Below, piece after piece: positions 16,257-24,434 of a stretch of 45,876 nucleotides of DNA. The notes under the pieces were generated by a model that did not search any database, was not told the origin of the DNA, and saw only the letters and a program-made list of their open reading frames with translations. Made by a program: the position numbers and the translations under genes. Every line of letters starts with the position of its first letter. Positions within the stretch are counted from its first letter, which is position 1. This DNA comes from Cytophagales bacterium (GTDB lineage: Bacteria; Bacteroidota; Bacteroidia; Cytophagales; Spirosomataceae), in the NCBI GenBank assembly GCA_024742395.1, contig JANSYO010000036.1, positions 1 to 45,876 on the forward strand. Direction: 5' to 3'.

Positions 16257-16640
16257 ATGAGATTATCACTACTTACGGTCTTTCTTATCATCACTCTTTC
16301 GTGCAAAGAAGATACTGTAGATCCAAATTTCGGAACTGGAGACATTAAGATTAGAATTTGGAATGATACAGCTTATCACATGAAAGACATTTTTGTGAAT
16401 ACCGGCGGTGGAGAAAATGACTACGGAGAGTTAAAAGCAAGAAGCAGATCTAGCTACTTTCAGTTTGTAAATGCTTACAGGTATGCTTTTGTATCGTTTA
16501 AAATAGACGGAAAGGCGTACACTATACAACCTGTTGATTATGTGGGAGAAGAGCCACTAGAAAAAGGGAAATATACATACAGATTGAGTGTAGATAATTT
16601 GAATTCTACATACGCCATTTTAGAGTTTATTGAAGATTAA
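16257..16640 (+). CDS. Small predicted lipoprotein of unknown function
   Basis: I do not recognise the family of this 127-residue protein. It has a lipoprotein signal, MRLSLLTVFLIITLSC with Cys16, followed by about 110 residues that read as a beta-rich domain (GTGDIKIRIWNDTAYHMKDI, YAFVSFKIDGKAYTIQPVDY, GKYTYRLSVDN). It would sit in the outer or inner membrane leaflet facing the periplasm. A strong hairpin terminator follows, and a TAnnTTTG box precedes it, so it is a complete single-gene unit. It lies between the two arms of the sulfur block but on the other strand, so a shared role is uncertain. Confidence 0.75.
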   Translation: MRLSLLTVFLIITLSCKEDTVDPNFGTGDIKIRIWNDTAYHMKDIFVNTGGGENDYGELKARSRSSYFQFVNAYRYAFVSFKIDGKAYTIQPVDYVGEEPLEKGKYTYRLSVDNLNSTYAILEFIED

Positions 16641-16665
16641 TTTCTTTTGGAAAAAAATCTAAACA

Positions 16666-16696
16666 AAAGCCGAACAGAAGTTGTCTGTCCGGCTTT
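16666..16696. terminator. Bidirectional hairpin terminator
   Basis: AAAGCCGAACAG (16666-16677) pairs with CTGTCCGGCTTT (16685-16696) except for one A-C mismatch, around a 7-base loop. It is followed by TCTTTTT on the plus strand and, on the minus strand, by a run of T after a few bases (opposite the A-run at 16651-16657). It sits between two convergent genes and can serve both. Confidence 0.85.
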
Positions 16697-16716
16697 CTTT
16701 TTAGCTGAAAATTGAT

Positions 16717-18129
16717 TTATAGCATTGTTTTAGGAGCAACGTAATTGGTTAAATCAAAAAGCCCTGTGGATTTAAGAGCGGAAAAACCACCGTTAATATT
16801 CACTATTTTTTCAAAACCTCTGGACTTCAGAATTGATGACATAATCATAGATCTGTATCCACCGGCACAATGCAGGTAATACTTCTCGTTCTTATTCAAT
16901 TCTGACATATTTTGGTTAATAAAATCAAGTGGAAAGTTTTCTATACCTATGATATGCTCAGCCTCGTATTCGCTCTTTCTTCTGATATCAAGGACTGCCA
17001 GTTTTTCACTGTTATAAAATAGAGTAGCAAAATCCACTGGTTCAATCATTTCAATAGAATCTATTTCTCTGCCTTCATTTGCCCATTCTTCAAAACCACC
17101 CTTTAGGAAGCCTAATGTGTTGTCATAGCCTACTCTGGCTAATCTGGTCACAGCCTCTTCTTCGGTTCCCTTCTCAGCTACCAAAAGAATATTTTGTTTT
17201 AAATCAGGTATTAACGTACCTACCCAAGAGGCAAAAGTACCGTCTAAGCCGATATTGATGCTATTGGGTATAAATCCTTTAGCAAAAACCTCAGGATCTC
17301 TAAGATCAAGTATCAAAGCATCAGTTTCTTCTGCAGCTACCTCAAAGGCAGAGGGCGTTAGTGCATTCATTCCACGCTGCAGCACATCATCCATACTTTG
17401 ATATCCCATTTTATTTAAAACTGCATTTTTAGGGAAATACTGTGGTGGAGCCACTAACCCGTCTAAAACACTTTCAATAAACTCTTCCTTGCTTTTGGCC
17501 TGGAGGGCGTAGTTATACTTCTTTTGATTTCCCAAGGTATCTGTTGTCTCTTTGCTCATGTTTTTTCCACAAGCAGAACCTGCTCCATGACCAGGATAAA
17601 TAATCACATAATCCGGCAAAGGGAGGATCTTATTCTGTAAGCTTTCGTATAGGTGACCAGCAAGATCTCTTTCAGTTAGGTCAGATTTAACTGCAAGGTC
17701 TGGTCTGCCTACATCGCCTATAAATAGAGCATCACCTGTAAAAATGGCTGACTCTTTACCATGTTCATCTATTAGCAGGAAACTAGATGATTCCATCGTA
17801 TGCCCAGGTGTGTGCAACACTTTAATTTTGACATTACCAACCTCCAATATTTCTTCATCGCGGGCAATGTGAGCCGGATAGCCTGGTTCGGCAGTGGGAC
17901 CGAAGACGATAGTTGCTCCTGTTTTATTAGCCAGGTCAATGTGTCCAGATACAAAATCGGCATGGAAGTGAGTTTCTAAGACATACTTAATTTTAGCTTT
18001 GTCTCTTTCTGCTCTTTCAATGTACGGTGCAGATTCGCGTAAAGGGTCAATAATAACTGCTTCTCCGTTAGATTCGATGTAATAAGCCGCTTCGGCTAAA
18101 CAGCCGGTGTAAATTTGTTCTACCTTCAT
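16717..18129 (-). CDS. Persulfide dioxygenase-rhodanese fusion (CstB-like MBL protein)
   Basis: This 470-residue cytoplasmic enzyme has three modules. Residues 1-250 are a metallo-beta-lactamase fold of the ETHE1/persulfide dioxygenase type: HFHADFVSGH (54-63), His110 in HTPGH, Asp133 in TGDALF and His181 in PGHGAGS give the mononuclear iron site. Residues about 260-350 form a rhodanese fold in which the catalytic Cys is absent (LLVAEKGTEEE), so it is a pseudo-rhodanese. Residues about 365-455 form an active rhodanese, with Cys421 in HCAGGYRS. This order matches CstB, which oxidises persulfide to sulfite and forms thiosulfate. With the split YeeE/YedE transporter and the Crp-type regulator it makes a reactive-sulfur detoxification block. 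Confidence 0.9.
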   Translation of the reverse strand: MKVEQIYTGCLAEAAYYIESNGEAVIIDPLRESAPYIERAERDKAKIKYVLETHFHADFVSGHIDLANKTGATIVFGPTAEPGYPAHIARDEEILEVGNVKIKVLHTPGHTMESSSFLLIDEHGKESAIFTGDALFIGDVGRPDLAVKSDLTERDLAGHLYESLQNKILPLPDYVIIYPGHGAGSACGKNMSKETTDTLGNQKKYNYALQAKSKEEFIESVLDGLVAPPQYFPKNAVLNKMGYQSMDDVLQRGMNALTPSAFEVAAEETDALILDLRDPEVFAKGFIPNSINIGLDGTFASWVGTLIPDLKQNILLVAEKGTEEEAVTRLARVGYDNTLGFLKGGFEEWANEGREIDSIEMIEPVDFATLFYNSEKLAVLDIRRKSEYEAEHIIGIENFPLDFINQNMSELNKNEKYYLHCAGGYRSMIMSSILKSRGFEKIVNINGGFSALKSTGLFDLTNYVAPKTML

Positions 18130-18194
18130 GATTGAAATAGGTTTTTATCTATAAAACAATGATTTCAAAATCAGCTCATAAGTGAACTGATGAT

Positions 18195-18238
18195 CAAAGG
18201 TCTAATTAATCCAATAAGGTAAAAGTGACAAGAGTTAC
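18195..18238 (-). promoter_or_regulatory. Candidate Crp/Fnr-activated promoter of the CstB-like gene
   Basis: GTGACaagaGTTAC (18225-18238) is an imperfect Crp/Fnr-like inverted repeat with four of five bases paired. On the minus strand it is followed by GACCTTTG (18202-18195), one base off TAnnTTTG. No TTTG lies at -33. With transcription starting near 18189, the repeat is centred at about -42, the class-II activator position. The Crp-type gene next door is the obvious candidate activator; this is inference. Confidence 0.35.
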
Positions 18239-18262
18239 ATATTTCAGCTTATCTGATGAAGG

Positions 18263-18901
18263 TCATAAAAGCTCTATCTTATTTCGGGAGAGTTTCACTT
18301 TGTCCAGCTTTTCCAGTTGTTTTAGTAACCTGGATACTACTTCTCTTGAGGTTGCCAATTCATTGGCCAGTTCTTCATGAGTAGCATACAGTATTTTGCT
18401 TCCTCCTGTAAGTTCTATTTTCTTTTTGACTAAAGAAAGTAGTCTCTGATCCAGCTTGTTGAACGCTATGCAGTCAATGGTTTCCAGCATATCTTCAAAT
18501 CGTTTCTGGTAGGTATTAAAAACGAATTGCTTCCAGGACGGAAACTGACACATCCATTCATCTACCTTTTCATAAGGCAAAGAAATCAGCTTTACGTCTT
18601 CCTCTACCTGAGCTATGATTTCGCTTACACGATTCTGCACACAGCAAGTCAGAGACATAGCACAACTATCCATGGCAGAAATGTAGTAGAGTAGCACCTC
18701 TTTTCCGTCTTTGTCCTGACGCATTATTTTTACTGATCCCTCCAGAATAATTGGTGCGAAACGTATATATCCTCCCGGCCTCATTAGATATCCGCCTGAC
18801 TTCATTTCCATATATCCGCCATACTTTTGCATTTCTTCAAGTAAAGCGTGTTCAAAAATTCCACCGAATCGTTCTTCGTAAAAAGATAGTTCTAATTGCA
18901 T
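18263..18901 (-). CDS. Crp/Fnr family transcriptional regulator with a cysteine cluster
   Basis: This 212-residue regulator has an N-terminal cyclic-nucleotide-like beta-barrel (about 20-130: GGYIRFAPIILEGSVKIMRQ, then GKEVLLYYISA) and a C-terminal winged helix with THEELANELATSREVVSRLL near 168-187. In place of the usual effector pocket there is DSCAMSLTCC with Cys80, Cys86 and Cys87. Typical cAMP-binding residues are not evident, so the cysteines could sense a thiol-reactive signal such as persulfide. It lies immediately upstream of the CstB-like gene on the same strand, and a candidate binding site is in the 133-base gap. The sensing role is inference from these cysteines and the neighbours. 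Confidence 0.88.
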   Translation of the reverse strand: MQLELSFYEERFGGIFEHALLEEMQKYGGYMEMKSGGYLMRPGGYIRFAPIILEGSVKIMRQDKDGKEVLLYYISAMDSCAMSLTCCVQNRVSEIIAQVEEDVKLISLPYEKVDEWMCQFPSWKQFVFNTYQKRFEDMLETIDCIAFNKLDQRLLSLVKKKIELTGGSKILYATHEELANELATSREVVSRLLKQLEKLDKVKLSRNKIELL

Positions 18902-18919
18902 CTACAGGTTCATTTTTGT

Positions 18920-18927
18920 CAAAGATA
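18920..18927 (-). promoter_or_regulatory. -7 box of the Crp/Fnr regulator gene
   Basis: On the minus strand this reads TATCTTTG, an exact TAnnTTTG match, ending 18 bases before the ATG at 18901. The predicted leader is about a dozen bases. No TTTG is found at the usual upstream distance. Confidence 0.45.
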
Positions 18928-18964
18928 CTATTATAGTTGTTTTATTTTAATTGACAGTCTACAA

Positions 18965-18996
18965 ACAAAAAACTCCCGAAGTCTGGTTCGGGAGTT
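18965..18996 (-). terminator. Intrinsic terminator of the vWA lipoprotein gene
   Basis: AACTCCCGAA (18971-18980) and TTCGGGAGTT (18987-18996) form a perfect 10-base stem with a 6-base loop. On the minus strand it is followed directly by a T-rich tract (TTTTTTGTTTGT). It lies 24 bases after the stop of the vWA gene and separates it from the Crp-type gene. Confidence 0.9.
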
Positions 18997-19019
18997 CATA
19001 TATTATTGATGACAAGATT

Positions 19020-20033
19020 CTATTTTATTGTTTGAATCTCAAACTTCAGTTTGGTTGGGGTATTTCTTGGTATCACCTGCTGGTTTCGTAAATATTCCAG
19101 ACTGTAAACATTTGAAATAACCTTAGAGAATTTCTCAAAAACCCCTTTGGCCTGAGCTACTGTTTTCGGGAAACTGGCTGTCCCGCCATTACCAGAAAGT
19201 TTAGTCAAAACTGTTTGATCTACACCACCGTCACCATCTAAACCAATGGCAAAGCTACTGATGCTATATCCAGTATTTGAGTTTTTGATTCTATCCAGAA
19301 GATAATCTACAGTTACATTGGGTGAAGAGTTATTGTCAGAACCATCCGTAAATACGAAAAGTACTTTACTTTGAGAATCTGAATCCTGTAACATGTCAAT
19401 ACCTAAATCGACCGCATTATACAGAGTGGTAAATTTTCCTTGTTTCAGCCCACTGACATAGTTTTTCAGGTCGGTACTGTTCGTAGTTAGCGGATGACTT
19501 TTAACATCATCTGAAAAATCAACCACACCCATTTTCACCACAGACCTTTCTTCAAAAACCTGATCTATGAAATCATTTGCGTATTGCTTAATGGTAGAGA
19601 AATCTTTCCCAAGCGACTCTGAACGATCTAAGACAAGGACTACAGAAATGTCTTCAGACTGAGAAAAGTCCATTGTAAACTCTACGTCTTTTTTCCAGGC
19701 TCCGTTTCGAAGCTCATAGGCCGTAATATTTTCAATGTTATAGTTGTTCTGATTTTGATCAATAATTCTGAAATTATCAATCTCTACCTTGGTAAAAGAG
19801 CTACCTTCAGCAACACCCTGGAAGGTTTTACTGAAATCAATTTTGATTTCTCGTGAGGTATTGATCTCGTCAAAACGGATTTCAGGGGATTTACCCGTTG
19901 AGTTCCAGAAATCTAAATAGATTTCAAAGTAAGTTCCATCTGGGCGAGGATCAGATCCACCACAGGAAAAAACGCTAAAGGAAACTGCTAAAAGAACAGT
20001 CCGCAGTAATGCAGAATTCTTGAAGAAATTCAT
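19020..20033 (-). CDS. vWA-domain lipoprotein
   Basis: This 337-residue protein starts with a lipoprotein signal (RTVLLAVSFSVFSC, Cys24), then about 100 beta-rich residues, then a von Willebrand factor A domain from about 128. The metal-ion-dependent adhesion site is intact: DRSES (Asp136, Ser138, Ser140), the Thr in GKFTTLYNAVDLG near 205-218, and the Asp in VFTDGSDNNS. Such domains bind protein or glycan ligands through a divalent cation, here at the cell surface or in the periplasm. The gene is monocistronic with its own terminator. The partner and process are unknown; the neighbours give no clue. Confidence 0.88.
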   Translation of the reverse strand: MNFFKNSALLRTVLLAVSFSVFSCGGSDPRPDGTYFEIYLDFWNSTGKSPEIRFDEINTSREIKIDFSKTFQGVAEGSSFTKVEIDNFRIIDQNQNNYNIENITAYELRNGAWKKDVEFTMDFSQSEDISVVLVLDRSESLGKDFSTIKQYANDFIDQVFEERSVVKMGVVDFSDDVKSHPLTTNSTDLKNYVSGLKQGKFTTLYNAVDLGIDMLQDSDSQSKVLFVFTDGSDNNSSPNVTVDYLLDRIKNSNTGYSISSFAIGLDGDGGVDQTVLTKLSGNGGTASFPKTVAQAKGVFEKFSKVISNVYSLEYLRNQQVIPRNTPTKLKFEIQTIK

Positions 20034-20110
20034 GGAAATATTGTTTAGTTAAGCACGTATTTTAAACGACAAGTTCTTTGAATCATTATTCATGACCTTA
20101 GAATTTCTCG

Positions 20111-20118
20111 TAATTTTG
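20111..20118 (+). promoter_or_regulatory. -7 box of the MobA-like gene
   Basis: TAATTTTG matches TAnnTTTG exactly, 16 bases before the ATG at 20135. No -33 TTTG at normal spacing was seen. Confidence 0.45.
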
Positions 20119-20134
20119 AAACAAATATAGAAAG

Positions 20135-20728
20135 ATGAATGTAGGAATCATAATATTGGCAGCCGGAGAATCAAAAAGAATGGGTGTACCCAAACAATTA
20201 CTCGATGTAAATGGCAAATCTATGCTTCAAGGGGTAATAGACTCAGCCTTAGATACTTCCTGTTATCCGATAACGGTAGTAGTAGGTGCTCATAAAAAAG
20301 ATGTAGTACCAAGTCTTGAAGGAATTCCCATTAATATTATGGATAACCCGGAGTGGGAAAAGGGAATGTCTGGTTCAATAAAAAGAGGCCTGGTTGGAAG
20401 TTATTTAATTACTAAAGCCATTGATGCTATCATTATTACCACTTCTGATATGCCTGAAATAAAGGCAGAAACCTTTAAAGAGCTTGTCAAGGCCGCGATA
20501 GAGAAAGATGCGGGTATAATTACCAGTAAATATTCTGGCGTGATGGGCGTTCCTGCATTAATTAAAAGAGACCTTTTTAACGAAATTCTTGATCTAAAAG
20601 GAGACGAAGGCTTGAAACAAATCTTCCAAAAATATAAAGGCCAGATTGAATCTGTGGCTTTTGAAGGTGGGGCTATTGATATTGATACCAAAGAAGACTA
20701 CTACAGTTATTTAAACTCTCCTAATTAA
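20135..20728 (+). CDS. MobA/MocA-like nucleotidyltransferase
   Basis: This 197-residue GT-A fold NTP transferase starts with IILAAGESKRMGVPKQLLDV (6-25), the nucleotide-binding LAAGxSxRMGxxK loop, and has TTSDMPEI near 101-108 where the Asp binds the metal ion. This pattern is closest to MocA/MobA-like enzymes, which add CMP or GMP to the molybdenum cofactor. No other molybdenum genes are in view, so a related NTP transfer to a sugar or polyol phosphate is possible. The acyltransferase gene starts two bases after its stop, so the two are probably cotranscribed. Confidence 0.85.
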   Translation: MNVGIIILAAGESKRMGVPKQLLDVNGKSMLQGVIDSALDTSCYPITVVVGAHKKDVVPSLEGIPINIMDNPEWEKGMSGSIKRGLVGSYLITKAIDAIIITTSDMPEIKAETFKELVKAAIEKDAGIITSKYSGVMGVPALIKRDLFNEILDLKGDEGLKQIFQKYKGQIESVAFEGGAIDIDTKEDYYSYLNSPN

Positions 20729-20730
20729 TT

Positions 20731-21642
20731 ATGCAGGCAATTGCTTATTACTTAAGCCTACCGTTTATTTATTTTTTTAGTCTATTACCTCTACCTGTTT
20801 TATACTTTATATCCGACGTCTTGGTATACCCTGTGCTCTATTACGTGGTGGGATATAGGAAAAAGGTGGTTAGAACAAACCTTGAGAGGTCATTTCCAGG
20901 AAAAAGTCAAAATGAACTTCGTCAGATTGAAAAGAAGTTTTATCGATTCTTGAGTGATCTTTTCATGGAAACGGTCAAATTTTTTACTATTAGCAAAGCC
21001 AGTCTTCAAAGAAGGTTCTTGATTAGTGATGACTTTACATATTTTGAGAAATGGTTTAATGAGAACAAAAGTTACGTTCTTACCTTAGGACATTACGCTA
21101 ATTACGAGTGGTTGGCTTTATCACTTGATTTCATGGGTTCGCATCAAGGCAAAGGACCTTTCAGAAAAATGTCTAATCCATACTTCAATGACTTGTTTCT
21201 AAAAGCAAGGTCAAAATTCGGCACCGTTTTATTTCCAACTTATGAAACCATGAATGAGCTGAAAAAGGAAAGTCCGAAACCGTTCAATATCACCTTAGCC
21301 AATGATCAATCTGCTCCGCCAAAACGTGCCTACTGGACTACTTTTCTAAACCAGGATACTTCATTCTTTATTGGGACTGAGAAAATTGCCAAAGATATGG
21401 AGATGCCGGTAGTTTTTGCGAATATCGAAAGAGTTAAGAGAGGGTATTATTCTGTTAGTTTTGATCTGATTACAGAGTTTCCAACGCAAGAAGAAACGGG
21501 AGTGATCATGGAAAAACACGCCCGATTATTAGAAAAACAAATTCAAAAGCATCCTGAATTTTGGCTTTGGAGCCACAGGAGATGGAAGCACCAGAAGCCA
21601 AAAGGATTAGAGAAAGGGTTTAGTATTTTGAAGAAATCATAG
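20731..21642 (+). CDS. LpxL/HtrB-like lysophospholipid acyltransferase
   Basis: This 303-residue membrane-bound acyltransferase belongs to the lipid A late acyltransferase family. An N-terminal hydrophobic stretch (about 5-40) anchors it. The HxxxxE active-site motif is LGHYANYEW near 127-135 (His then Glu), followed by a conserved FRKMSNPYFNDLF-type segment and ANDQSAPPKRAYWTTFLNQD near 190-209, typical of the LpxL group. In lipid A synthesis these enzymes add secondary acyl chains at the cytoplasmic face of the inner membrane. Length is normal. The gene overlaps the end of the convergent Sua5 gene by six bases. Confidence 0.88.
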   Translation: MQAIAYYLSLPFIYFFSLLPLPVLYFISDVLVYPVLYYVVGYRKKVVRTNLERSFPGKSQNELRQIEKKFYRFLSDLFMETVKFFTISKASLQRRFLISDDFTYFEKWFNENKSYVLTLGHYANYEWLALSLDFMGSHQGKGPFRKMSNPYFNDLFLKARSKFGTVLFPTYETMNELKKESPKPFNITLANDQSAPPKRAYWTTFLNQDTSFFIGTEKIAKDMEMPVVFANIERVKRGYYSVSFDLITEFPTQEETGVIMEKHARLLEKQIQKHPEFWLWSHRRWKHQKPKGLEKGFSILKKS

Positions 21643-22263
21643 TTCGTAAAAATCTCCGAGACCCTCTCTTACCAATTCAATATCATCACCGCTGGCATCC
21701 ACTACCGTAGAAGGGGTGATTCCGCTCCAGCCACCGTCAATAATTAAATCTGCCTTGTGTAGGTTTTGATCCATAATGACTTCAATATCGTTTGGATACT
21801 CCAATATGTCATCAATATCATCTTTCACGGAAGTGGTAATGATGGGATTGCCCAAAGCCCTGACAATGGCCTGCGGAATAGGATGGTCCGGCACTCTTAT
21901 TCCAATGTTTTTTCTGCTAGACTGTAGAAGCTTAGGAAGTTTATTTGTGGTAGGCAGAATAAATGTAAAAGGACCAGGAAAGGCCTTTTTCATCACTTTA
22001 AATGCCTTGTCACTCACTCGGGCATAATCGGCTATGTCGCTTAAATCGCTGCAGACTATTGAGAAATTGTTCTTTTTTGCTTTTACACCTTTCAAGTGAC
22101 TAAGCCGCTCCACTGCCCTGTTCTGATAAATATCACAACCCATTGCATATACAGTATCAGTAGGATAGATAATGATACCACCATCTTTTAAACATCTCAC
22201 AATCTGATCTATCTTCTGTGGATCAGGATCTGATTCATATATTCTTAATATCTCTGCCTCCAT
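21637..22263 (-). CDS. Sua5/YrdC/YwlC family threonylcarbamoyl-AMP synthase
   Basis: This protein makes L-threonylcarbamoyladenylate from threonine, bicarbonate and ATP, the first step of t6A37 tRNA modification. The single YrdC domain has GGIIIYPTDTVYAMGCDIYQ near 26-45 and the binding-pocket residues KKNNFSIVCSDL, then PGPFTFILPTT and IGIRVPDHPI. It matches the short form without the C-terminal Sua5 domain. I place the start at the ATG at 22263-22261, one base after the stop of the M20 gene (TAAAATG); a TTG at 22272 would add three residues. The upstream M20 gene is probably cotranscribed. Confidence 0.92.
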   Translation of the reverse strand: MEAEILRIYESDPDPQKIDQIVRCLKDGGIIIYPTDTVYAMGCDIYQNRAVERLSHLKGVKAKKNNFSIVCSDLSDIADYARVSDKAFKVMKKAFPGPFTFILPTTNKLPKLLQSSRKNIGIRVPDHPIPQAIVRALGNPIITTSVKDDIDDILEYPNDIEVIMDQNLHKADLIIDGGWSGITPSTVVDASGDDIELVREGLGDFYEL

Positions 22264-22264
22264 T

Positions 22265-23578
22265 TTAATCAAAATTCATATAATCAATGACCAAGTGACA
22301 AAAAGCTTTTACTCCAAGAGTAAACCCACTTTCGTCTAAATAAAAATCCGGAGTATGATGTGGTGCAACTTCCTCAGGCTTTTTATCAGGACTCATGCCA
22401 CCCAAAAAAAAGAATAATCCAGGAACTTCTCTTGAGAAGTAGGAGAAGTCCTCTGCACCCATAACTACTTGTCTTTCATGAACGTTCTCTATTCCAGCCG
22501 CTGCCTCAAGACTTGGGAGCATTTTCTTTGTGAGTTCAGGGTTATTATATGTTACGGGGTAACCACTTTCAATTAGGACCTCGGCTGTTGCACCAGCACT
22601 CAAAGCTATATTCTCTGCCACTTTCTTGATTCTTTTATGCACTAAATCTCTCTGTTCAGTACTTAAAGTTCTGATTGTGCCAATAAGCTCTACTTCTTCA
22701 GGAATAATATTGTGCCGAATTCCACCATGTACAGCCCCAACACTAATTACAGCCGGGTTCTCTGTCAAAACCACATTGCGACTAACAATTGTCTGCAGTC
22801 CCATGATTATCTGGGAAGCTGTAGTTACCGGATCTATGCCTGACCATGGGTAAGCTCCGTGTGTTTGAACCCCTTTAACTTTAATATAGAACTGATCTAC
22901 GGCCGCCATCGTGGAGCCTGCTCTGTATTTAATCTGCCCTGCCGGAATTTGAGATTGAATATGTAAGCCAAAAACGGCTTCAACTTTAGGGTTCTCCAGA
23001 ACGCCCTCTTGAACCATTAAGTCTGCTCCAAAACGAATACCTTCACCAAAAACGCCTTCTTCAGCCGGTTGAAAGATAAACTTTATGGTTCCCTTCAAAT
23101 CATTTTTATGCTTAGCCAAAACTTCAGCCGTAGCCATGAGAATGGCTACATGACTGTCATGTCCGCAGGCATGGCTTATACCTGTTTCTTGTCCGGCATA
23201 GGTTGTTTTAACTTGTGATTTAAAAGGAAGCTCAGCCCTTTCAGTTACTGGTAAAGCATCCATATCTGCCCGTAGGGCAATTACCGTACCCGGCAATCCT
23301 CCTTTTAAAGTACCCACCACACCCGTAACTGCAACATTTTCCTTGACATCTAAACCCAGTTTTCTAAGGTGTTCTGCCACAATACCGGCAGTCCTTATTT
23401 CCTGATTACCAAGTTCTGGGTGCTGATGGAAATCTCTTCGCCAGCTGATTAACTTAGAATCTAAGGCCTCTGCTTCTTTATCAAGAATTGCTTTTAAATT
23501 GCTTTGAGAAATGCTTTCTAACGGAATTGTGAGACCTATTAAAATGGCCAAAACTACACTTTTCAATTTCTTATTCAT
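22265..23578 (-). CDS. Exported M20D family amidohydrolase
   Basis: This 437-residue zinc amidohydrolase is of the hippurate/IAA-amino-acid hydrolase type. A signal peptide (about 1-25) is followed by the M20D signature: WRRDFHQHPELGNQE near 46-60, ALRADMDALPVTE near 102-114, SHACGHDSHVAILMATAEVL near 134-153, and FQPAEEGVFGEG near 168-179 with the catalytic Glu pair. The late HTPDFYLDE motif has the last metal-binding His. It would cleave N-acyl or peptide-like amide bonds in the periplasm; the substrate is unknown. The stop of the preceding GDPD gene overlaps its start by eight bases and the Sua5 gene follows at once, so GDPD-M20-Sua5 reads as an operon. Confidence 0.92.
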   Translation of the reverse strand: MNKKLKSVVLAILIGLTIPLESISQSNLKAILDKEAEALDSKLISWRRDFHQHPELGNQEIRTAGIVAEHLRKLGLDVKENVAVTGVVGTLKGGLPGTVIALRADMDALPVTERAELPFKSQVKTTYAGQETGISHACGHDSHVAILMATAEVLAKHKNDLKGTIKFIFQPAEEGVFGEGIRFGADLMVQEGVLENPKVEAVFGLHIQSQIPAGQIKYRAGSTMAAVDQFYIKVKGVQTHGAYPWSGIDPVTTASQIIMGLQTIVSRNVVLTENPAVISVGAVHGGIRHNIIPEEVELIGTIRTLSTEQRDLVHKRIKKVAENIALSAGATAEVLIESGYPVTYNNPELTKKMLPSLEAAAGIENVHERQVVMGAEDFSYFSREVPGLFFFLGGMSPDKKPEEVAPHHTPDFYLDESGFTLGVKAFCHLVIDYMNFD

Positions 23579-24434
23579 TTAGTATTCGGTAAGCCTGGAG
23601 CGGACGGTCTGTCGCAAATATATCTACCCCGGCTTTTGACCAATCAAGATAAGGTAAATTATTCCTTTTTTCAGCCATTTTATCCAAATTACCGATGGTG
23701 CCCAATATGCACAATATGCCTTTTTGATGAAGAAAATCTATCAGTGATTTATCTGGCTCCCCGGTGCCTATGAAGGCTACGAGGTTTTTATCCTCCAAAC
23801 CAAAATCTTTAAGTCTTTGATAATCAGCCAGGCTTTTGATTGTTGCTGAAATTTTAAACCTTGAATCATGAGAATAAACAGTTAATGCCTCAGTAGCCGA
23901 ATATGTTATAATAATACATTGGTCTCTTTTGCCTAGCTCATTGACTTTATTAATTACCAGACTATATGGAGTTCCTCGTTTAACGTCTAAGGTGAAGATT
24001 TGATCAGACGGCAGATTAGTAAGTGCCGCTTCTAATGTAGGTATTGAAAAGTCAGTGGAATGCCCCGTATGATCCTTTAATTTGCTTTTGCCCAAATAGG
24101 ACATTGTAAAATCTGAGGCCTTCCCCCAGAAGTCAGTTGTTCTTTGTAGAGAATCATCATGTAAAAGAAATAATACACTGTCTGCGGAAAGGCGAACATC
24201 ACACTCGATCAATGCATTGGGCATCTGTTTGTGATAGTAAATGAAGGACTCAACGCAGTTTTCCGGATAACCTTCGTTAAAACCACCACCCCTATGGACA
24301 GAAACCAGTTTTTCTTTTAATGGATATGTAAATGCATCTTTTAGTGCTGAGTTTTCGTTTCTGCTGTATGGTTGGCTTGTTTTACAGGAAAAAACCAAAG
24401 AGATTAGCAGAAGAGAAAGCAATTTATTGAACAT
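23571..24434 (-). CDS. Glycerophosphodiester phosphodiesterase lipoprotein
   Basis: This 287-residue GDPD enzyme hydrolyses glycerophosphodiesters to glycerol-3-phosphate and an alcohol. A lipoprotein signal, MFNKLLSLLLISLVFSC with Cys17, places it in the cell envelope. The catalytic pattern is visible: HRGGG near 47-51, ENCVESF with the metal-binding Glu, IECDVRLSADSVLFLLHDDS near 77-96 with the second acid and second His, and FTLDVKRG with the late acid. Its ATG at 24434-24432 overlaps the ATG of the large divergent gene in a CATG, so the 5' leaders must lie inside the opposite coding sequences. Confidence 0.92.
   Translation of the reverse strand: MFNKLLSLLLISLVFSCKTSQPYSRNENSALKDAFTYPLKEKLVSVHRGGGFNEGYPENCVESFIYYHKQMPNALIECDVRLSADSVLFLLHDDSLQRTTDFWGKASDFTMSYLGKSKLKDHTGHSTDFSIPTLEAALTNLPSDQIFTLDVKRGTPYSLVINKVNELGKRDQCIIITYSATEALTVYSHDSRFKISATIKSLADYQRLKDFGLEDKNLVAFIGTGEPDKSLIDFLHQKGILCILGTIGNLDKMAEKRNNLPYLDWSKAGVDIFATDRPLQAYRILNE

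Noticed and set aside
17150-17280. Loss of the catalytic Cys in the first rhodanese domain of the CstB-like protein as a sign of a pseudogene
   Set aside because: A Cys-less middle rhodanese is a regular feature of CstB; the rest of the protein is intact.
22264-22272. TTG start of the Sua5 gene at 22272
   Set aside because: An ATG three codons later gives the normal family N-terminus and abuts the upstream stop; TTG is possible but not needed.
24427-24432. TTG start of the large barrel protein at 24427
   Set aside because: The ATG six bases downstream gives the same signal sequence; the TTG adds only two residues.
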